DNA of 5,785 nucleotides from Chloroflexota bacterium (lineage in GTDB: Bacteria > Chloroflexota > Dehalococcoidia > SM23-28-2 > RBG-16-64-32), in NCBI GenBank assembly GCA_005880055.1, contig VBJS01000146.1, positions 1 through 5,785 of the forward strand, read 5' to 3'. A program made the position numbers and the translations under genes. The notes beneath the pieces are model-generated. The model had not been told where the DNA came from, did no database searches, and was given only the letters and a program-made list of their open reading frames with translations. Each line of letters begins with the position of its first letter. Within the stretch, counting starts at the first letter, position 1. Positions 5,199 through 5,785 of this stretch are shown here, piece after piece.

Positions 5199-5785
5199 CC
5201 GACAGCACGATTCCCGCGCCCAAAGAGAAGCTGGTGCTTGAAGGCGACCCGGAGTATGACGACTTCCGGGCGGCGCTGGAAAAGAACCGCCGCAACATCT
5301 CCGAGGAGCAGCTCCAGAAGCTCCAGGCCCACGCCGCGGAGATCTTCACCACGCTCGGCCTGGACCTCGATACGCCCGGCACCCGTGACACGCCGCGGCG
5401 CTTCATCCGCGCCCTCTTCGACGCCACGGCCGGCTACGACGGCGACCCCAAACTCCTCCGCGTCTTCCCCACCGAGTGCCGTGGCGGGCCTTACTGGGCC
5501 CCATCCACTTCTACTCGCTCTGCGAGCACCACGCATTACCGTTCTACGGGCACGCCTATGTCGGCTACGTCGCGCACGAGCGGATCATGGGCCTCTCCAA
5601 GCTGACGCGGCTGGTGCGCCTCTTCGCCAGGCGGTTCAGCGTGCAAGAGCGCGTCGGCCAAGAGGTGGCAGACACCCTGGAAACGATGCTTGGCGCCCAC
5701 GGCGTCGGCGTTTACCTGGAAGCCAACCACCTCTGCACGCAGATGCGCGGTGTAGAGGAGACTTCCCAGCAGACACGCACCACCT
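5195..5785 (+). pseudogene. folE: GTP cyclohydrolase I, frameshifted and cut off by the window edge
   Basis: FolE converts GTP to 7,8-dihydroneopterin triphosphate, the first step of tetrahydrofolate synthesis. The ATG overlaps the reductase stop (ATGA), so the two are translationally coupled. The first frame (5195 to about 5490) gives residues 1-98, including GLDLDTPGTRDTPRRFIRALFDATAGYDGDPKLLRVFPTECRGG split over the family's N-terminal half. It then turns to nonsense and stops at 5605. From 5497 another frame gives GPIHFYSLCEHHALPFYGHAYVGYVAHE, GLSKLTRLVRLFARRF, VQERVGQEVADTLE and ANHLCTQMRGVEET, with both zinc-binding sites (CEHH and the HLC cysteine) intact. Family members normally have about nine codons (a DCRxxQ...E stretch) between CRGGP and GPI; here only five bases remain. 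This is a deletion of roughly 22 bp. All later catalytic residues look intact, so an assembly error is possible. The 3' end is beyond the window. Confidence 0.85.
5486..5500 (+). repeat. Short direct repeat GGGCC-TTACT-GGGCC at the folE deletion point
   Basis: GGGCC occurs at 5486-5490 and again at 5496-5500, exactly where the folE frame breaks. Short direct repeats at a breakpoint are typical of slipped-strand deletion or of a collapsed assembly. Confidence 0.45.

Noticed and set aside
1..5785. CRISPR array, tRNA, insertion sequence or prophage attachment site
   Set aside because: No regularly spaced repeats, cloverleaf, transposase or terminal inverted repeats were seen anywhere in the window.

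Overview
This is a high-GC bacterial window. The style of the folE product, the GAF/PAS/LuxR regulator and the AIF-type reductase suggest Chloroflexota (perhaps Dehalococcoidia-like), with an actinobacterium as the alternative. No rRNA or taxonomic marker is present, so this is an inference.

Layout. (1) Positions 1-100 hold a leftward sigma70-type promoter (TTGACG, 18 bp, TATTAT on the minus strand). It is overlapped and flanked by up to three LexA/SOS-box-like palindromes, and it should drive a DNA-damage gene lying just left of the window. (2) Positions 269-1352 (minus) encode a GAF-PAS-LuxR_C sensor/regulator. It is broken by a small deletion plus frameshift near 530-548, next to a perfect 14-bp palindrome. 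(3) Positions 1353-1732 are a divergent regulatory region. It holds a good leftward promoter for the regulator and a 12-bp-stem hairpin in the probable 5' leader of the rightward operon. (4) Positions 1733-3894 hold a three-gene secretion cassette: a TasA/CalY (camelysin)-like fibre subunit, a SipW-type signal peptidase I with a Ser/His active site, and a second exported protein. That second protein has a SipW-type N-terminus, a fibronectin type III domain and a C-terminal beta-rich domain. (5) Positions 3996-5198 encode an FAD/NAD(P)-dependent ferredoxin-reductase/AIF-like oxidoreductase. Its stop overlaps (ATGA) the start of (6) folE (GTP cyclohydrolase I), which is frameshifted with about nine codons missing near 5490 and runs off the right edge.

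How the genes fit together. The central cassette resembles Bacillus tapA-sipW-tasA: a dedicated signal peptidase sits between two substrates whose mature N-termini are alike (A-L/R-FTD...GSN-x-F...TL). It is likely to build a cell-surface or matrix fibre. The divergently oriented LuxR-type gene is the obvious candidate regulator, if it is intact in the living organism. The reductase-folE pair is a separate, translationally coupled unit.

Two unrelated genes in under 6 kb each carry a small deletion plus frameshift. This may reflect real decay or an assembly/sequencing problem, and reads should be checked before either gene is called a pseudogene.
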